Part shown: positions 6,468 to 9,285 of the stretch, one piece after another
How positions within the stretch are numbered: the stretch's first letter is position 1
Layout: the number at the start of each line of letters is the position of its first letter
DNA from: Acholeplasmataceae bacterium
GTDB taxonomy: Bacteria; Bacillota_I; Bacilli_A; Acholeplasmatales; Acholeplasmataceae
Direction of reading: 5' to 3'
NCBI GenBank assembly: GCA_016934175.1
Contig: JAFGTI010000018.1
Span: 1 to 9,285, forward strand
DNA length: 9,285 nucleotides
Translations under genes and position numbers: made by a program
The notes under the pieces: generated by a model
The model's database searches: none
Seen by the model: only the letters and a program-made list of their open reading frames with translations
What the model was told of the DNA's origin: nothing

Positions 6468-7634
6468 ATGACAGATTATATTATTATCATTTTACTCGCG
6501 ATTCTTATTATTATTACTGGATATTATAGTTTTATATTTTTTAAATATAAAAATACTAATGGTAACGAATCTAAAGCCGATCAACGTGATGCAAACAACG
6601 AACTCAAACTCTACTTTCAAAAAGAGTATGGTGATTTAAAATTTGAAATGGGGAAATTGTTCAGTGAATCAAATAAAACCAGTCTTACCGATTTAAACGC
6701 TTTTAAAGATCATATGATGCAACATATTGATACTCAAATGAAACAAATCAACGACAAGGTCGAATCTAGATTAGGCAAAGGCTTTGAAGAAACTAATAAG
6801 ACATTCATTAATGTCATCGAGAGATTAAGTAAAATCGATGAAGCACAAAAGAAAATTGAAACATTATCTACGGAAGTTGTTTCACTTAATGATTTGTTAA
6901 CTGATAAAAAAACTAGAGGTATATTTGGGGAAGTTCAACTTTATCAGCTTTTATCAGCAATATTAGGAGAAAACAAAGGGTTATATGAGAAACAAAAACT
7001 CATGTCAAATGGAAATATAGCCGATGCAGTAGTTCATGCACCTGAGCCATTGGGAACAATTGCTATTGATTCTAAGTTCCCATTAGACAACTATAAAAGA
7101 ATGGTTGATCGTTCTTTAGGTGACGCAGATAGAAAAACAGCAACAAAAGACTTCAAAAATGATGTAAAAAAGCATATTAATGATATCTCAAGTAAATATA
7201 TTATCTTGAATGAAACGGCTGATCAGGCTTTCATGTTTGTTCCTGCTGAAGCAATATTTGCTGAAATAACAGCTTATCACGAAGATCTCATTGAATATGC
7301 AATGAAAAATAAAGTATGGATGGCTTCACCTACAACACTTATATCAACCCTATCAATGATTCAAATGGTCGTAAAAAATATACAAAGAGATGAACAAGCG
7401 AAAGTAATTATTCAAGAACTTATTAAATTGGGTGACGAATTTAGAAGATATAGTGAAAGATGGGACAAACTTAAAAAGTCAATTGAAAGTGTCTCTAAAA
7501 CAGCAGAGCAGGTTCATATTACATCAACTAAAATCAATTCAAAATTCAAACATATTTCAGAAGCTAAATTTGAAGAAATTGATGAAGGCGAACTAGAAGA
7601 TGATCAAGATGAAACCATTGAAGAACTAGATTGA
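6468..7634 (+). CDS. rmuC: RmuC-family DNA recombination/limiting protein
   Basis: The 388-residue protein has an N-terminal membrane helix (about 4-25), a long coiled-coil stretch (about 40-145) and the RmuC domain (PF02646) at about 148-345. Family hallmarks are RGIFGEVQLYQLL (150-162), IAIDSKFPL (198-206) and MFVPAEAIFAE (256-266). The D186 ... D201-x-K203 spacing fits the restriction-endonuclease-like core proposed for the family. In Escherichia coli, RmuC limits recombination at inverted repeats; its enzymatic activity is still poorly defined. The C-terminus is acidic (Asp/Glu-rich after 368). The start is fixed by AAGGAGG (6455-6461), which overlaps the TAA of the preceding gene. The TGA stop lies inside the -35 box of the asnS promoter. 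It is shorter than the roughly 475-residue E. coli protein, mostly in the coiled coil and tail. Confidence 0.93.
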   Translation: MTDYIIIILLAILIIITGYYSFIFFKYKNTNGNESKADQRDANNELKLYFQKEYGDLKFEMGKLFSESNKTSLTDLNAFKDHMMQHIDTQMKQINDKVESRLGKGFEETNKTFINVIERLSKIDEAQKKIETLSTEVVSLNDLLTDKKTRGIFGEVQLYQLLSAILGENKGLYEKQKLMSNGNIADAVVHAPEPLGTIAIDSKFPLDNYKRMVDRSLGDADRKTATKDFKNDVKKHINDISSKYIILNETADQAFMFVPAEAIFAEITAYHEDLIEYAMKNKVWMASPTTLISTLSMIQMVVKNIQRDEQAKVIIQELIKLGDEFRRYSERWDKLKKSIESVSKTAEQVHITSTKINSKFKHISEAKFEEIDEGELEDDQDETIEELD

Positions 7635-7659
7635 CAAATACTTGATTTAAATGTATAAT
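7631..7659 (+). promoter_or_regulatory. Consensus sigma-A promoter of the asnS T-box transcript
   Basis: TTGACA (7631-7636) and TATAAT (7654-7659) are both perfect consensus hexamers with the ideal 17-base spacer. The -35 box overlaps the rmuC stop codon (7632-7634). Transcription should begin around 7666, just before the T-box stem I. Such a strong core promoter is expected where control is exercised later, by transcription attenuation. Confidence 0.92.
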
Positions 7660-7665
7660 AATGGA

Positions 7666-7905
7666 TAAATCAGTGATGAGAGAGTAACTCTTAATTGTGG
7701 TATAAGCGAATCAGGGATGGTGCAAGCCTGAGCATAACAATAAGAGCGAAAAACACTCGGAGAGATAGAAGAAATCCTCATGGAAATTAGAACTATCCGC
7801 AATCCTGCGTTAAAGGATTCAAGGGCTAGAAGAATTTTTTCTAGAACTAAGGTGGTACCGCGTATTTTTACGTCCTTAGATTTTTCTAAGGGCGTTTTGT
7901 TTTTT
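7666..7905 (+). promoter_or_regulatory. T-box riboswitch leader sensing uncharged tRNA-Asn
   Basis: All main T-box parts can be placed. Stem I has its base at CTCTTA (7688-7693) with TAAGAG (7741-7746) and an apical arm TCAGG (7711-7715) with CCTGA (7727-7731) around the GGATGGTGCAAG distal-loop motif. The specifier AAC (7736-7738), followed by a purine, reads asparagine. Stem II may use AATCC/GGATT (7801-7805, 7815-7819), and stem III is CTAGAA/TTCTAG (7826-7831, 7839-7844). The T-box AAGGTGGTACCGCG is at 7849-7862; its TGGTACC bulge would pair with the tRNA acceptor end. CTAAGG (7847-7852) can pair with CCTTAG (7874-7879) as antiterminator, excluding the terminator. Uncharged tRNA-Asn would thus switch asnS on. 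This leader fills the 317-base gap between rmuC and asnS. Confidence 0.96.
7871..7905 (+). terminator. T-box regulated intrinsic terminator
   Basis: CGTCCTTAGA (7871-7880) pairs with TCTAAGGGCG (7885-7894) over a four-T loop with one G-T pair. A T-rich tract follows (7895-7905). The left arm shares CCTTAG with the alternative antiterminator, giving the mutually exclusive switch. Confidence 0.93.
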
Positions 7906-7951
7906 ATAACTTATGAGCTTTATAAAGGCTTTATCAAAAGGAGATTATCGT

Positions 7952-9285
7952 ATGGAAACATCAGTAAAAAGTATTTATAGAACTTCTGAATCGTTACTTA
8001 AAAAAGAACTTGTTTTATATGGTTGGGTTAGAAATAATCGCGCCCAAAAGGAGTTTGGTTTTATCAATTTTCACGATGGAACTTTCTTTGAGAGTATTCA
8101 AGTAGTTTATGAAGAATCTAAGCTCGATAATTTCAAAGATATTCAAAAAATAAGAGTAGGAAGTTCTGTTGAAATTAAAGGTCAACTTATTTTGACACCT
8201 TCTGCAAAACAACCCTTTGAAATTAAAGCGACTTCAGTCATTTTATTGGGAGATTCCTCAGAAGATTATCCGATTCAACCGAAACGTCACTCAAGAGAGT
8301 TTCTAAGAGAAGTTGCTCATTTAAGAGTGAGAACAAATCTTTTTCACGCTATTTTTAGAATTAGAAGTATCGCTTCTTTTGCTATTCACGAGTTTTTTCA
8401 AAATCAAGGATTCATCTATACCCATACACCAATCATTACGGGAAATGATGGAGAGGGTGCTGGACAAATGTTTAATGTCACTACGCTTCCGCTTGAAGAC
8501 CTTCCTTATAATGAAGAAAAACAAATTGACTTTAAGAAAGACTTTTTTGGGAAAAGAACAAATCTAACAGTTACAGGACAACTTGAGGCTGAAGCTTATG
8601 CATTGGCATTTAAGAACGTTTATACATTTGGACCAACATTTAGAGCTGAAAATTCTAACACGCAACGTCACGCATCTGAATTTTGGATGATTGAACCTGA
8701 AATGGCGTTTGCTGATTTAACTAAGGATATGAAAGTTGCTGAAGATATGGTTAAATACATTATTAAATATGTATTTGAAAAAGCTCCTGAAGAAATGGTT
8801 TTCTTCAATCAATATGTTGAACCAGGTCTTTCAGATCGATTATTGAAAGTTTTGACTCAACCTTTTGCTAAAGTCACACATAAAGAAGCAATAAATATCC
8901 TATTAAATAGTAAAGAAAAATTTGAAAATACACCTAAACAAGGTCAAGACATCAATACTGAGCATGAAAAATATTTGACAGATAAACACTTTAAAAGCCC
9001 AGTATTTATCGTTGATTGGCCCAAAGATATTAAGGCATTCTATATGAGACTAAATGATGATGGAGAGACAGTAGCTGCTATGGATTTACTTGTCCCTGGA
9101 AGCGGAGAATTAATAGGCGGATCACAAAGAGAAGAACGAATTGATTTTCTATTGAAGCGTATGGATGAGATGAATGTACCAAAACGTGATATGCAGTGGT
9201 ATATAGATTTGCGCAGATATGGTGGTTGTGTCCATTCAGGATACGGCATGGGATTTGAACGACTTATTATGTATTTAACAGGTGT
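7952..9285 (+). CDS. asnS: Asparaginyl-tRNA synthetase (3' end outside window)
   Basis: 444 residues are visible with no internal stop; the family is usually about 430-465 residues, so only roughly 20 are missing. The enzyme attaches asparagine to tRNA-Asn using ATP. An N-terminal OB-fold anticodon-binding domain spans about 18-100 (LVLYGWVRNNRAQKEFGFI). The class II catalytic core has motif 1 around 153-163 (GFIYTHTPIIT), then GDGEGAGQMF-like NDGEGAGQMF at 165-174. Motif 2 is at 226-250 (FGPTFRAENSNTQRHASEF, with FRAE at 230-233), and motif 3 at 430-444 (GYGMGFERLIMYLTG). The AsnS-like GEGAGQMF and the AAC specifier in the leader argue against AspS. AAGGAG (7938-7943) lies 8 bases before the ATG. 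Confidence 0.97.
   Translation, partial: METSVKSIYRTSESLLKKELVLYGWVRNNRAQKEFGFINFHDGTFFESIQVVYEESKLDNFKDIQKIRVGSSVEIKGQLILTPSAKQPFEIKATSVILLGDSSEDYPIQPKRHSREFLREVAHLRVRTNLFHAIFRIRSIASFAIHEFFQNQGFIYTHTPIITGNDGEGAGQMFNVTTLPLEDLPYNEEKQIDFKKDFFGKRTNLTVTGQLEAEAYALAFKNVYTFGPTFRAENSNTQRHASEFWMIEPEMAFADLTKDMKVAEDMVKYIIKYVFEKAPEEMVFFNQYVEPGLSDRLLKVLTQPFAKVTHKEAINILLNSKEKFENTPKQGQDINTEHEKYLTDKHFKSPVFIVDWPKDIKAFYMRLNDDGETVAAMDLLVPGSGELIGGSQREERIDFLLKRMDEMNVPKRDMQWYIDLRRYGGCVHSGYGMGFERLIMYLTG

Noticed and set aside
7780..7980. Open frame of 66 codons between rmuC and asnS
   Set aside because: It runs through the T-box core, terminator and asnS start; the RNA structure explains the sequence and no ribosome site supports it.
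8015..9249. Several minus-strand open frames opposite asnS
   Set aside because: All are shadows of the intact AsnS reading frame, with no domain or ribosome site support.

Overview
This is an AT-rich bacterial window with short intergenic gaps and classical sigma-A style promoters. The rnpA-yidC-jag order is a conserved block found near the replication origin in many bacteria. TGA acts as a stop (yidC, the GlsB-like gene, rmuC) and tryptophan is always TGG, so the standard bacterial code applies and Mycoplasma/Spiroplasma (code 4) are excluded. The AT bias, a YidC lipoprotein with a large outer domain, and a T-box controlled asnS fit a low-GC Firmicute or an Acholeplasma/Izemoplasma-like mollicute. 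That placement is inference; the species cannot be named from the sequence alone.

Region 1 (1-2500): a strong hairpin terminator or attenuator is followed immediately by rnpA (RNase P protein), yidC (membrane insertase) and jag/khpB (KH-R3H RNA-binding protein). The three genes are tightly packed (8-nt overlap, then a 7-nt gap) and end at a terminator whose stem contains the jag stop codon.

Region 2 (2500-4420): a monocistronic lipoprotein combines a Big_2 Ig-like domain, a FIVAR-like helical spacer and a DUF3494 ice-binding beta-solenoid domain. It converges through a bidirectional terminator on a small minus-strand excisionase/MerR-type HTH gene that has its own good promoter.

Region 3 (4420-5345): a two-gene unit encodes a GlsB/YeaQ/YmgE-type small membrane protein and an unrecognised four-helix membrane protein, followed by a terminator. 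The divergent promoter region shared with the HTH gene carries two perfect inverted repeats.

Region 4 (5345-7634): from an extended -10 promoter, a two-gene operon encodes a membrane-anchored enzyme with a circularly permuted papain (YiiX/NlpC-P60-like) His-then-Cys layout, and RmuC, a membrane-anchored coiled-coil protein with a nuclease-like fold.

Region 5 (7631-9285): a consensus promoter whose -35 box overlaps the rmuC stop drives a complete T-box leader with an AAC (Asn) specifier, then asnS. AsnS runs off the right edge shortly after class II motif 3.

Most of the window is housekeeping. The less ordinary parts are the lipid-anchored ice-binding protein next to the yidC-jag block, the HTH/membrane-protein region with palindromic promoter sites, and the permuted cysteine hydrolase coupled to rmuC. 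I found no CRISPR array, tRNA, rRNA, transposase or prophage core, and no convincing wholly new multi-gene system.
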